Source of the DNA: Salinivenus iranica
Lineage (GTDB): Bacteria > Bacteroidota > Rhodothermia > Rhodothermales > Salinibacteraceae
Assembly: GCA_002894665.1 (NCBI GenBank)
Contig: NCRB01000012.1
Coordinates: 1-60,819, forward strand
Direction: 5' to 3'
DNA: 60,819 bases
Every line of letters starts with the position of its first letter. Position 1 is the first letter of the stretch. Below, one piece after another: positions 27,113 to 35,659 of this stretch. The position numbers and the translations under genes are program-made. The notes under the pieces were generated by a model that saw only the letters and a program-made list of their open reading frames with translations, was not told where the DNA came from and searched no databases.

Positions 27113-27192
27113 TTCCGTCCCCGCCTTGACCTCCGTGGCCCCTGCCATCTACCCTAGTAGCGGATCTCTCCTCGCAGATCGCCCCTTGTGCT

Positions 27193-28116
27193 ATGTCTTC
27201 TCCTCTCCCCGACGGCGTCCTCGCCGCCAGCCTCACGCCCCTGACCTCCGATGGGAGCCCCGACGGGCCGGTCCTCGCCCAACACGTCCACCACCTCCTG
27301 GAGACGGGGTGCGACGGGGTCCTCCTGTTCGGCACCACCGGCGAAGGGCTCTCCTTCACAGTTGAGGAACGAACCGCCGCCCTCGATGCGGTCCTCGAAA
27401 CCGACGTGTCGCCGCACCGCCTCCTCGTGGGCACCGGCGCCCTTCCCCTCCCCGACGCCGCGGCCCTTACGTCCCACGCCACGCGCCGGGGCGTCGGAGG
27501 GGTCCTGCTCATGCCACCCTTCCATCTGCCGACCCCAACCGACGATGGTATTTTGTCGGCCTACGACAATGTCATTCAGGAGGTTAACGCCCCTTCTCTA
27601 CAGCTCTACTTCTACCACTACCCCGAGCTCTTCGGCCCGTCCATCTCCTTCCCGGTGATCGAGGCGCTCCGATCGCGATACCCCGAACTCATCGCCGGGG
27701 TCAAGGACTCGACCGGCGAGTGGGATCACTTCGAATCGCTTTGCACCTCGTTCCCCACCCTCCAGATGTTCACCGGGACGGAGCGACTGCTCACCCCCGG
27801 GCTGGAGGCGGGCGGGGCCGGGTGCATCTCGGCCACGGCCAACCTCACGGCTCCCATTGCGCAGGCCGCCCGCCGGGCGTGGGAAGAGGGCGACGACCCG
27901 ACGCCCATTCAGTCCACCCTGACCCAGCGGCGGGAGGCCCTGTCGCGCTTTCACAACATCCCCGCCCTGAAGCAAATGATGGCGTGGCGGACCGATCGGG
28001 CCGGATGGGCGCGCGTTCGGCCGCCCCTGGCCCCGCTGGCCGACGAGATGGTGTCCGAACTCCGGACCGTCTACGAGGACACGGAGGCGGCCTGCGCAGA
28101 GTGGCGCGACGCTTAG
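27193..28116 (+). CDS. DapA/NAL-family class I aldolase
   Basis: 307 residues, a TIM-barrel lyase of the dihydrodipicolinate synthase/N-acetylneuraminate lyase superfamily. The phosphate/carboxylate loop is LLFGTTGEGLSF, the tyrosine segment is LYFYHYPELFG and the Schiff-base lysine is in AGVKDSTG. The tyrosine segment differs from the YNxPxRTG of true DapA, so a 2-keto-3-deoxy sugar acid aldolase or another lyase is more likely than lysine biosynthesis. The next gene converges and overlaps: the plus-strand stop TAG at 28114-28116 and the minus-strand stop TAA at 28113-28115 share the tetranucleotide TTAG. Confidence 0.88.
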   Translation: MSSPLPDGVLAASLTPLTSDGSPDGPVLAQHVHHLLETGCDGVLLFGTTGEGLSFTVEERTAALDAVLETDVSPHRLLVGTGALPLPDAAALTSHATRRGVGGVLLMPPFHLPTPTDDGILSAYDNVIQEVNAPSLQLYFYHYPELFGPSISFPVIEALRSRYPELIAGVKDSTGEWDHFESLCTSFPTLQMFTGTERLLTPGLEAGGAGCISATANLTAPIAQAARRAWEEGDDPTPIQSTLTQRREALSRFHNIPALKQMMAWRTDRAGWARVRPPLAPLADEMVSELRTVYEDTEAACAEWRDA

Positions 28117-28415
28117 CCGTCGCCCTCGGGGGCATCGGCGGAGGGGTCCGGGACCACCTGCCCCTCGGGCGTGATGCGCTCGCCCGGCTCGGGCGGGCGG
28201 GTCGGGAAGCGGCTGACCGGGACCTCCAGGTTGCGATCCTTCGGGACGTAATGGACGTGATCCCCGTGCGGGATTTCCTCGTAGTCCTGTCCCCGGTAGG
28301 GATTGATGACGGTCCACATGATAACCACGAAAAGGGTCCCAAACACCACCCCCGCCGTCCAACGTCGCCAGGAGCGGCGGGAGGAAGAGGGGTCCTCAGA
28401 CGGGTCGTTGCTCAT
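28113..28415 (-). CDS. Small single-pass membrane protein, unknown function
   Basis: 100 residues from the ATG at 28415 (MSNDPSEDPSSSRRSWRRW). A cytoplasmic acidic and then basic N-terminus is followed by one hydrophobic segment (TAGVVFGTLFVVIMWTVI), then an extracytoplasmic tail with NPYRGQDYEEIPHGDHVHYVPKD and a Pro-rich acidic end. The HGDHVHYVP stretch is reminiscent of periplasmic metal- or ligand-binding tails but no family is recognised. It overlaps the aldolase stop by 4 bp and lies upstream on the minus strand of nothing else, so it is a monocistronic or dcd-linked gene (dcd is 70 bp before it). Confidence 0.7.
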   Translation of the reverse strand: MSNDPSEDPSSSRRSWRRWTAGVVFGTLFVVIMWTVINPYRGQDYEEIPHGDHVHYVPKDRNLEVPVSRFPTRPPEPGERITPEGQVVPDPSADAPEGDG

Positions 28416-28485
28416 CGTGAAGGCTCCGCTTGAAACTGCCGATGGAGGATTCAAACGCGCCGCCCGGGGCCCGGTTCACGCGGCA

Positions 28486-29040
28486 CTACATCCGCGGGAG
28501 GGTGATCCCTTCCTGCTGCTGGTATTTCCCCGACCGGTCGGCGTACGAGATGTCAGGCTGCTCGCCCCGAAGGAAGACCACCTGCGCGATGCCCTCGTGA
28601 GCGTAGACCTTGGCGGGGAGAGGCGTGGCGTTGCTGATCTCGATGGTAACGTGGCCGGCCCACCCGGGCTCCAGCGGCGTCACGTTTACGATGATGCCGG
28701 AGCGCGCATACGTCGACTTGCCCACCACCAGGGCCAGTACATCCGACGGCATGCGAAAATACTCCACGGAGCGCCCCAGGACGTACGAGTTGGGGGGGAT
28801 GAGGATGTGGTCATCGACCTCATACTCCACCATCGCCCGCTCATCGATCGACTTTGGGTCCACCACGCTGTTATGAATGTTGGGCGTAAACACCCGAAAT
28901 TCGCCCGCCACACGCATGTCGTAGCCGAAGGAACTCAGGCCGTAGCTCACGACCTCGTCGCGCACCTGCCCGTCGACAAAGGGGTCGATCATGTCGTGCT
29001 CGGTCGCGAGGTCGCGGATCGTGTGGTCGGGGAGAATCAT
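28486..29040 (-). CDS. dcd: dCTP deaminase
   Basis: 184 residues; deaminates dCTP to dUTP in pyrimidine deoxynucleotide synthesis. Conserved parts are [34 protein letters not shown]-type ([16 protein letters not shown]), [21 protein letters not shown] and the catalytic Glu134 in HVTIEISN. The start at 29040 is the family start. The length matches the monofunctional enzyme. A cytidine deaminase and a ribonucleotide reductase are also found in this window but not nearby. Confidence 0.96.
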   Translation of the reverse strand: MILPDHTIRDLATEHDMIDPFVDGQVRDEVVSYGLSSFGYDMRVAGEFRVFTPNIHNSVVDPKSIDERAMVEYEVDDHILIPPNSYVLGRSVEYFRMPSDVLALVVGKSTYARSGIIVNVTPLEPGWAGHVTIEISNATPLPAKVYAHEGIAQVVFLRGEQPDISYADRSGKYQQQEGITLPRM

Positions 29041-29137
29041 CGGATCGGGCGGTCGAATGCTGAGGGAAACGGCTACGCAGAAGCTATCACCGCGTCCCGC
29101 TCAACATCAACCCGCCGGCCCCGAACACGACGATGCC

Positions 29138-29818
29138 TCACGGAGATTCCTCCTGATAAAGCGTGCCGGCCTCCAGGAGGGGGCGCCGGGCCTCCGGTCC
29201 ATAGTTGAACAACAGGTCCAGCGCCGTCACGCCCGGCGCGAAACCGTCAAAATTCTGGTGATAGGTCGGGTGTTCAAAGGCGAAGCGCCGCCGGGGGGGC
29301 GCCCCGTCCGCCCCCCCGTCCGTCCCGTCGGGAAGCACGAGCGTGTCCGCCTCCACAGCCTCTAGGATCGCCTGGTAGGAGTCCGGCGCCCCTGGCAGGG
29401 CCGACGCTCGCGTCAGCGTGGTGTGAAGCCCAAACAGATCGGCCTGGAGCTCCACGGAGCGGCAGATGCAGTCCGCGAGCATCTCCCAGGACCGTTGGTA
29501 GAACGCATGGAGCGAGTCCTGGTAGTACTCGAAGTACATTGTGGACCGGTAATCGTACAGAAAGGAGCGCCAGTGCTTTTCCCGCCAGCGGCCTTTCGTG
29601 TCGATCTCGACGGTCCGGAGGGGCGCCCCCTCCGGCTTGCCAAAGAGCGGAATCGTAATCTCGTGCGTCCCCGGCGCATTGCGAAGCTTGCTACGGTTCT
29701 GGAACGATTCCTGACGATAGCGGAACGTGTCCGCGAGAACAAAGTGATCCACGTGGGCCAAAAGGGCCGTGTCGTGGAGGGCCGGAAAGTATGATGGGGG
29801 GTGAATTGCGAGGGTCAT
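29138..29818 (-). CDS. WbqC-like family protein
   Basis: 226 residues resembling the WbqC family (MTLAIHPPSYFPALHDTALLAHVDHFVLADTFRYRQESF to GVTALDLLFNYGPEARRPL). WbqC proteins occur in Bacteroidota and in some O-antigen loci; their biochemical role is unsettled. In this window there is no surface polysaccharide locus. The start ATG at 29818 is divergent from cruF, with 154 bp between, so a bidirectional promoter region serves both. Confidence 0.82.
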   Translation of the reverse strand: MTLAIHPPSYFPALHDTALLAHVDHFVLADTFRYRQESFQNRSKLRNAPGTHEITIPLFGKPEGAPLRTVEIDTKGRWREKHWRSFLYDYRSTMYFEYYQDSLHAFYQRSWEMLADCICRSVELQADLFGLHTTLTRASALPGAPDSYQAILEAVEADTLVLPDGTDGGADGAPPRRRFAFEHPTYHQNFDGFAPGVTALDLLFNYGPEARRPLLEAGTLYQEESP

Positions 29819-29972
29819 GCGAGCGAGGGGGAATTCTGAAAATTTGGGGCGCGGAGACCCCCACCGTCGGGGTCGGGCCTCGGACGCCCCCGGTTCGGGG
29901 CAGCGAAGCGCCGGGGCGCATCCTCGCGTTGAACCAACGAAGTTGTCGTCTTTTCCTCATCGTATTGACCTT

Positions 29973-30857
29973 ATGCCCTCGACCGAGACGCCCAACAGTA
30001 ATCTCTCGGACACGGCCCTCAGAGAGAATGTCGAGAACCTGTTTCAGTTTGCCTTCTGGCTGCTGGTGGGGTCGATCTCGTTTAGCGTTGCGGGGATGCT
30101 GCTCCTGAAGCTCTTTCCGTCCGCGATGGACCTGTTCGGGCCCATCTACACCAAGCTGGTGAAGACGCCCACGTGGACGTTCATGACCATGCTGGCCATC
30201 CTGCCGGTGCTCATGTACGGGCCGGGCCTGGGGTGGTGGCGCATGTTGGGGTTCGTTGTGTGGGGGTGCGTCATTGGCGCGGCCGGGGAGCTGATTGGCA
30301 CCACCGGCCTGCTGACGGTCGGAGACGTAGCGCTCCCGTTCGGGGCCTACGAGTACACGGAGTGGCTGGGCCCGAAAATTCTCGGCCACGTGCCCTACTT
30401 TATCCCGCCCTCCTGGTTCGCCATGTCGATCGTGTCGCTCGATCTGGCCCGCCGCGTGACCGGCACGCGCTGGCGGTATCTCTTGCTCGGCACGGTCTTC
30501 ATGGTCCTGTGGGACGTCTCCCTCGACCCGGCCATGAACCAGGCGTTCCCGTTCTGGACCTACGGCGTGGATGGGTTCTTTTTTGGAATGCCGTTCTCGA
30601 ACTGGTGCGGCTGGTTCGCCGTGACCCTGGTCATCCTGCTCGGCTACGAGGCAATGCGCGGCGACGCCCCGGTGCAGAATGAATGGGCCTCCTGGGTGTA
30701 CCTCCTCAACTGCCTGTTTCCGCTGTGCATCTCGCTGCTCCGCGACCTGTACCTGCCGGCCCTCATCGGCGTGCTGGCGACCGCCTTTCCCTTCCTGCTG
30801 CTCTGGTGGACCAACCCCGCCTACTTCAAGAGCTCCCTTCTCCCGGCGCGCCGGTAG
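29973..30857 (+). CDS. cruF: CruF-like carotenoid 1',2'-hydratase (DUF422)
   Basis: 294 residues from the ATG at 29973 (MPSTETPNSNLSDTALRE); an upstream in-frame start would place 52 charged residues that look non-coding. It is an integral membrane protein with about seven or eight hydrophobic segments and the DUF422/CruF pattern (FGAYEYTEWLGPKILGHVPYFIPPSW, LWDVSLDPAMNQAFPFWTYG, FFFGMPFSNWCGW). CruF adds water to the psi end of gamma-type carotenes, giving the tertiary OH that is later glycosylated. It lies 42 bp before crtB in a same-strand cluster with an acyltransferase and a GT2 glycosyltransferase. Confidence 0.9.
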   Translation: MPSTETPNSNLSDTALRENVENLFQFAFWLLVGSISFSVAGMLLLKLFPSAMDLFGPIYTKLVKTPTWTFMTMLAILPVLMYGPGLGWWRMLGFVVWGCVIGAAGELIGTTGLLTVGDVALPFGAYEYTEWLGPKILGHVPYFIPPSWFAMSIVSLDLARRVTGTRWRYLLLGTVFMVLWDVSLDPAMNQAFPFWTYGVDGFFFGMPFSNWCGWFAVTLVILLGYEAMRGDAPVQNEWASWVYLLNCLFPLCISLLRDLYLPALIGVLATAFPFLLLWWTNPAYFKSSLLPARR

Positions 30858-30899
30858 CGCCCGTCCTGATCGCTGCTCGCCTGGACCGTTCCCCTTGAT

Positions 30900-31805
30900 A
30901 TGTCAACGGCTGCCCTCGACTCCCGGGCCGACGAAAACCAGTGGATCTGGGACTCCTTCCAGTACCACTCGCGCACCTTCTCCCTGGCGGCCCGGTTCCT
31001 GCCTCGCACGGTCCAGCTGCCGATCGCGACCCTCTACCTCTTCTGCCGCCGCGTCGACTCGATTGCAGACCAGCGCGTGCTGGAAGTGGGGCCCCAGGCC
31101 GCCCTCGAGGAGGTGGAGACGGTCCGCAACCACCTCGACGAGACCCTGGCGGGCCAGCCTCCCGCCGACGAGCTGCTGTGGCGCCGCCTGGGCGAGGTGC
31201 ACAACCAGTACGGCCTCGACTCCGGCCCGCTCTACGAATTGATTGAGGGCGCCCTGTGGGACCTTGAGGACCGTCCCATCGAGACGCTCGACGACCTGAT
31301 CGACTACTCGAACCTCGTGGGGGGGAGCGTGGGGGCGATGATGCTGCCCTTCCTGGCCGACACCGACCGGCACGACAACCTGGAGCCCGCGGCGCGCGAA
31401 CTGGGCATCGCCATGCAGCTCACCAACATTGTACGGGACGTGGGCGAGGACCTTACGGAGCTCGACCGGGTGTACCTTCCCACCCGCTGGCTGCGCGAGC
31501 AGCAGGTCTCCCGGGATGTCCTGGCGAAGGGCCGCGTCGTCGATGGGTATTCCGCCCTCCTCGAGCGCGTGATGACAACCGCCGAGACACGCTACCGGGA
31601 GAGCTTCGAGGGCGTGGCCGCGCTGCCCTTCCGCACCCGGCTGGGCATCCGCGCCGCCGCCCGCATGTATCGCGAGATCCTGAACGAGGTGCGCAGCAAC
31701 GGGTACGACAACCTCACCGAGCGTGCGTACGTGTCGACGGGCCGAAAACTGATGCTCGTCGCCTTCGACAATTACGACTGGCGAAAAGCCCGCCTCCGCG
31801 CCTAG
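30900..31805 (+). CDS. crtB: Phytoene synthase
   Basis: 301 residues, condensing two geranylgeranyl diphosphates to phytoene, the first committed step of C40 carotenoid synthesis. The two Asp-rich motifs of the squalene/phytoene synthase family are DSIAD (Asp53-Asp57) and DVGED (Asp180-Asp184), with YLFCRRVDS and LGIAMQLTNIVRD around them. It follows cruF by 42 bp and precedes the acyltransferase by 63 bp. The desaturase (crtI), cyclase and ketolase genes expected for the final pigment are not in the window. Confidence 0.96.
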   Translation: MSTAALDSRADENQWIWDSFQYHSRTFSLAARFLPRTVQLPIATLYLFCRRVDSIADQRVLEVGPQAALEEVETVRNHLDETLAGQPPADELLWRRLGEVHNQYGLDSGPLYELIEGALWDLEDRPIETLDDLIDYSNLVGGSVGAMMLPFLADTDRHDNLEPAARELGIAMQLTNIVRDVGEDLTELDRVYLPTRWLREQQVSRDVLAKGRVVDGYSALLERVMTTAETRYRESFEGVAALPFRTRLGIRAAARMYREILNEVRSNGYDNLTERAYVSTGRKLMLVAFDNYDWRKARLRA

Positions 31806-31868
31806 GCCCGTCCACGACGGTCGGGGGGCCGCGGGGGAACGCGTCCTCCCTCACCGATCCCGATCCCC

Positions 31869-32543
31869 GTGGCTCCCGTTCCGTGGCTTGTCGAGCGCCT
31901 CCTTCGCTACGGCCTCCGCCGCACCTTTCGGCGGGTCTGCTGGGTGGGGCCCTGGCCGCCCCGCCTGCCGGACGGGCCCGTAATTGCCTACGCCAACCAT
32001 CACCACTACTACGACGGACACCTGGGATGGCTCCTCTTTCAGGAGCACCTGGGGCGCCCCACCACCCTGTGGATGGCCGAGTGGCACCGGTTCCCGTTTT
32101 TCGGGGCCGTGGGCGCCCAGCCGTTTCCGCCCGAGGACCCATCGGCCCGCGCCGCAACCATGCGCCGCACCGCCCGCCGCTTCCAGGACGCCCCGAACAC
32201 CGTCCTGCTCTACTATCCTGAGGGCGAGCTTCGTCGGCCCGACGACGGGCTCGGCCCGTTCCCGATGTCGTCGGACCGGATGGCCCGCCTCTACCCGTCG
32301 GCCACCTGGTGGCCCCTCGCCGTGCACGTGACGTGGGACGGTCACGCGGCCCCGACGGCCTACCTCCGAGGCGGCCCCCCGCACGCCGCGGACGGCTCCG
32401 AGCGGCAACGCCTCGCCCGCCAGTGGTCGGCCCTGCAAGGGTCCGCCCCCGCCCCGACCCGTGTGCTCCTCGATGGAACGCACGACGCGGCCGAACGCTG
32501 GAGCTTTTCCCTCACCGCCCCGTTTTTTCGGCGCTACCTGTGA
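31869..32543 (+). CDS. Lysophospholipid acyltransferase-like protein, candidate carotenoid glucoside acyltransferase
   Basis: 224 residues, starting with GTG at 31869. The PlsC-type catalytic motif HX4D is NHHHYYDG (His44-Asp49), and block III appears as YYPEGE (117-120). AEWHRFPFFGAVGAQPF is the substrate-binding region between them. The N-terminus is amphipathic with no long membrane segment. The location between crtB and the GT2 gene strongly suggests that it esterifies the sugar of a carotenoid glucoside with a fatty acid, the last step needed for a salinixanthin-type pigment. An ordinary phospholipid acyltransferase is the alternative. Confidence 0.85.
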   Translation: MAPVPWLVERLLRYGLRRTFRRVCWVGPWPPRLPDGPVIAYANHHHYYDGHLGWLLFQEHLGRPTTLWMAEWHRFPFFGAVGAQPFPPEDPSARAATMRRTARRFQDAPNTVLLYYPEGELRRPDDGLGPFPMSSDRMARLYPSATWWPLAVHVTWDGHAAPTAYLRGGPPHAADGSERQRLARQWSALQGSAPAPTRVLLDGTHDAAERWSFSLTAPFFRRYL

Positions 32544-32560
32544 TCCAGCCTCCCTGCGCC

Positions 32561-33187
32561 ATGCTTTTGCTTTGTTGTCTTCTGGCGGTCGTTCCCTCCC
32601 CTTTCGCCCAGGAGATTCAGGACGCCTACGCCCAGCAGGAGGCCGAGGCCCTCCGGGGCCTCTTGTCGCGGGCCGACACCCGGGCCGACTCGCTCCTGGT
32701 CCGCTACCGCCTCTACCCCCTCACCGAAGACGAGGCCGTGCTGGATGACCTACCGAAGTCGTTGCCGTCCGGCTCGGCTCGCGAGCTGGCGCTCCTGTCA
32801 GGGCTCTGGGCGTACCGGGCCGGGGAAGCCTCCGTCTTCCGGGTTGTGCAGTACGGCCGGCGGTCCAGCACCTTGCTGGAAGCAGCGAAAGCCCAGGACC
32901 CAGACGCCCCCTACGTGCTGCTGGTCGAGAGCCAGTCCCTCCTGTTCCGCCCCGCCATCGCGGGGCGCGACGCCGGGGCTGCCGCCGAGCGCCTGCGTCG
33001 CCTGGCGCGGCAGATCCAAGACACACCCGGCGTCGGCATTGCGGAGGTGGAAGCGCACACCTGGCGCTGGCTCGCCCTCCGCGAGGCGGGGCAGCGGGAA
33101 GATGCCCGGCGCCTCCGCCACCGACTGATGGAGCGTCCGTTGCCGCCGCTCTACCAGGAGTTTCTTCGCAATCCCCCCGACGTGTAG
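32561..33187 (+). CDS. Secreted helical protein of unknown function in carotenoid cluster
   Basis: 208 residues from the ATG at 32561, 17 bp after the acyltransferase. A hydrophobic signal (MLLLCCLLAVVPSPFAQ) precedes a helix-rich, TPR-like body (RELALLSGLWAYRAGE, LLEAAKAQDPDAPYVLLVES, AAAERLRRLARQIQDTP, LREAGQREDARRL). No catalytic motif is visible. It ends 18 bp before the GT2 gene, so it is embedded in the operon. It could be a periplasmic scaffold or lie there by chance. I do not recognise a named family. Confidence 0.75.
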   Translation: MLLLCCLLAVVPSPFAQEIQDAYAQQEAEALRGLLSRADTRADSLLVRYRLYPLTEDEAVLDDLPKSLPSGSARELALLSGLWAYRAGEASVFRVVQYGRRSSTLLEAAKAQDPDAPYVLLVESQSLLFRPAIAGRDAGAAAERLRRLARQIQDTPGVGIAEVEAHTWRWLALREAGQREDARRLRHRLMERPLPPLYQEFLRNPPDV

Positions 33188-33205
33188 CCCGTCCCCCTGC
33201 TCCTT

Positions 33206-34321
33206 ATGCTCGACCTCCTGCTCCCCGTGCTGGTCGGACTGCTGGCCCTCGCGCACCTCGTCACCTGGGGAGTTCTTCTCGCCAACCTCGCCTACCTCCG
33301 CCGCCCCCCATCGGGACGGGGCACGGCCGAGCCGCCGTCCCTTTCCATTTGCATCCCCGCCCGCAACGAAGCCTCCAACCTGCGGCGGCTCCTCCCGTCT
33401 CTCCTGCGCCAACGTTACCCCGACCTGGAGGTCCACGTGTGGGACGACGGCTCGGACGACGACACCTGGGCCGTCCTGCAGGCGATCGACGACCCTCGGC
33501 TCCACGCCCACCGCGGCAGCGGGCCGCCCGACGGCTGGATGGGCAAGGTGCACGCCCTGCACCAGTGCACCCGGCGGGCCGCGGGATCGTGCTACTTGTT
33601 CCTAGATGCCGACGCCGAACTCACCGACCCGGACGCCCTCCGGCGCCTGATCGATCGCCACGAGGCCTCCACGGGACGCGTGACCTCGGGCCTCCCGCGC
33701 CTTCAAGGAGCCGGACAGCTTCTGGTGAGCCTCGTCCCGCACGCCCTGCTCACGGGGCTGCCGTGGCCCCTGGTGCGCCGCACCTCCCTCCCCGCCCTGA
33801 GCGCTCTGAACGGCCAATGCTGGATGATTGACGCCGACGTGTACCACACCCACGAGCCGCATCGGGCCGTGAAGGGGGAGATCCTCGAAGACGTGGCCAT
33901 CGGCCGCTACCTGAAAGCGAAGGGCCATCCCCCCTCGCTTCTGGACGTACAGGACGAGATCACGGTCTACATGTACGAGGGCTTTCGGGCCGCCTGGCGA
34001 GGCTTTCGCAAAAACGCCTACCTCCTCCTCGGCGGCCGCCCCACGTCCTTTGCAGCCATGTGGACCGGCTTTCTGATGCTGTGGGTCGTCGCCCCGATGC
34101 TTTCGGGGTGGTTCCTCGCCTCCCTGTACGGGCTGAAAGCGGTAACGGATCGTGTCAACGGCGTCTCCCCCGTCATCACGCTCTTCGCGCCCGTCTCCTT
34201 TGTCCTCGGGATTGCGCTCCAGCTAGATTCGGCGCTTCATCATTGGAGCCATCGTGTGGAATGGAAGGGGCGAGCGGTCTCGTCCGTGGCGTCGGCGCCC
34301 GGCGACGCTGAGGACGGTTAG
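33206..34321 (+). CDS. cruG: Family 2 glycosyltransferase, CruG-like
   Basis: 371 residues with an N-terminal membrane anchor (about 5-28) and two or three C-terminal hydrophobic segments. The GT2 core has LSICIPARNEASNLRRLLPSL, VWDDGSDD, the carotenoid-type GWMGKVHAL (110-118), the metal motif DADAE (134-138) and the acceptor-side EILEDVAIGRYLKAKG. This arrangement is that of CruG, which puts a sugar on the 2'/1'-hydroxyl made by CruF. It closes the cruF-crtB-acyltransferase-orf-cruG cluster. The exact sugar and hydroxyl position cannot be read from sequence. Confidence 0.87.
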   Translation: MLDLLLPVLVGLLALAHLVTWGVLLANLAYLRRPPSGRGTAEPPSLSICIPARNEASNLRRLLPSLLRQRYPDLEVHVWDDGSDDDTWAVLQAIDDPRLHAHRGSGPPDGWMGKVHALHQCTRRAAGSCYLFLDADAELTDPDALRRLIDRHEASTGRVTSGLPRLQGAGQLLVSLVPHALLTGLPWPLVRRTSLPALSALNGQCWMIDADVYHTHEPHRAVKGEILEDVAIGRYLKAKGHPPSLLDVQDEITVYMYEGFRAAWRGFRKNAYLLLGGRPTSFAAMWTGFLMLWVVAPMLSGWFLASLYGLKAVTDRVNGVSPVITLFAPVSFVLGIALQLDSALHHWSHRVEWKGRAVSSVASAPGDAEDG

Positions 34322-34384
34322 ACATGAGCGGTCCCGTCTCTTACATTGACCTGTCCGTTCTCGTCCACCGATTCCCGCTCCCCC

Positions 34385-34684
34385 ATGCGCCTCGGCCTCA
34401 TTTCCGCCCTCGTGCTCGCCGTTGTGGCAGTGATTTTCGCCCTTCAAAACCCGCAGCCGATGGAGGTCAACCTGCTCTTCTTCCAGACGGAGGGGTCCAC
34501 CGCGCTGGTGCTTATTCTCACCTTTGCCTTTGGGGTCATCGTCGGACTGATTAGCTCGCTCCCCGGACGTCTTCGTGCCCAGCGCAAGGTGAAAGAGCTT
34601 CAGAAGGAACGCGGCAAATCGTCGGACAGTGCGCCGTCGCCGTCCACCTCGCGGGGCACCTCTCCGGGCGACCCGCCCCGATAG
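34385..34684 (+). CDS. LapA-family (DUF1049) small membrane protein
   Basis: 99 residues from the ATG at 34385 (MRLGLISALVLAVVAVIFALQNPQPMEV). Two membrane segments flank a short loop with the family-typical FALQNPQPMEVNLLFF, and the second is TALVLILTFAFGVIVGLI. A basic stretch (RLRAQRKVKELQKERGK) and a Ser/Pro-rich tail follow. LapA proteins are linked to lipopolysaccharide assembly control in enterics and are widespread elsewhere with unknown function. It follows the carotenoid cluster at 64 bp, probably as a separate unit. Confidence 0.85.
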   Translation: MRLGLISALVLAVVAVIFALQNPQPMEVNLLFFQTEGSTALVLILTFAFGVIVGLISSLPGRLRAQRKVKELQKERGKSSDSAPSPSTSRGTSPGDPPR

Positions 34685-34743
34685 AAAGGTCCCAGCCCCG
34701 CGCCCGGCACTGTTCATGATTCTCTCCTCGGCCCGCCCCGTCC

Positions 34744-35655
34744 GTGCCCGTTCGTCCCCCGGCATTGCGTCCCGGCGACCCCGTGGCGGTCGTGGCGCCG
34801 GCCAGTCCCCCCCGCACGAATGACGACTACCGGGCGGGCCTGGCCCAGCTCCACACGTTCTACGATGTTCGGCTCGCCTGGGCCCCCGGCGCCGAGCGCG
34901 GCTATCTCTCCGCCCCGGATGCCGATCGGGCAACCGCCCTCCACACCGCCATTCGGCGGCCCGACATCCGCGCCCTCTTCTGCGTGCGGGGCGGGTACGG
35001 CGCCCTCCGCCTCCTCGACCACATGCGCTGGCCGCTCGTCCGCCAACACCCCACCCTCCTCGTGGGCTACAGCGACATTACGGCGCTGCAGCTGGCCCTC
35101 TACGCTCGGGCCGGATGGACCAGCCTGTCGGGGCCCGTGGTGACCGAGTGGGCAAACGCGGACGACGACACGCTCGCCCACGTCCGCGACCTGGCGGAGG
35201 GACAGTGCCCGCTCCTCGACGCCGGCCTCACCCCTCTCTGCACGGGTACGGCCCAGGGCCCGCTGCTCGGCGGCAATCTATCGGTGATGAGCCGCCTCGT
35301 CGGGACCCCGTATGCGCCCCGCTTCCAGGGAAGCATCCTGTGTCTGGAGGACGTCGCCGAAGCCCCGTATCGCGTCGACCGCATGCTCTCGCACCTGCAG
35401 CACGCCGGCATCCTCCGGGCCGTGAATGGCGTGGTCCTGGGGGACTTCTCGGTCGGGACCGCTCCCTCCCCCCCGACCCTCTCTCTCGCGGACGTGTTTC
35501 ACGACTATCTGGGCGACCGCCCGTACCCCGTGGCGACGGGCCTCTCGTATGGGCATATGCTGCCGCGCCGCACACTCCCCCTCGGCGGGCGCGTCACGCT
35601 CGACGTGACGGAAACCACAGGGCGATTGCGTCTTCTGTCCCCCGTCGTACAGTAG
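34744..35655 (+). CDS. LD-carboxypeptidase (peptidase S66)
   Basis: 303 residues starting with GTG at 34744 (MPVRPPALRPGDPVAVVAPASPP). The serine-family S66 triad is visible: Ser110 in VGYSDIT, Glu202 in LCLEDVAEAPYRVDRML and His271 in SYGHMLP. It cleaves the L,D bond of murein tetrapeptides in cell-wall recycling, or in some members microcin-type or cyanophycin-like peptides. The enzyme is cytoplasmic in Gram-negatives, and no signal peptide is visible here. It converges with the 132-residue hypothetical gene, with 4 bp between the stops. Confidence 0.93.
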   Translation: MPVRPPALRPGDPVAVVAPASPPRTNDDYRAGLAQLHTFYDVRLAWAPGAERGYLSAPDADRATALHTAIRRPDIRALFCVRGGYGALRLLDHMRWPLVRQHPTLLVGYSDITALQLALYARAGWTSLSGPVVTEWANADDDTLAHVRDLAEGQCPLLDAGLTPLCTGTAQGPLLGGNLSVMSRLVGTPYAPRFQGSILCLEDVAEAPYRVDRMLSHLQHAGILRAVNGVVLGDFSVGTAPSPPTLSLADVFHDYLGDRPYPVATGLSYGHMLPRRTLPLGGRVTLDVTETTGRLRLLSPVVQ

Positions 35656-35659
35656 CCCC

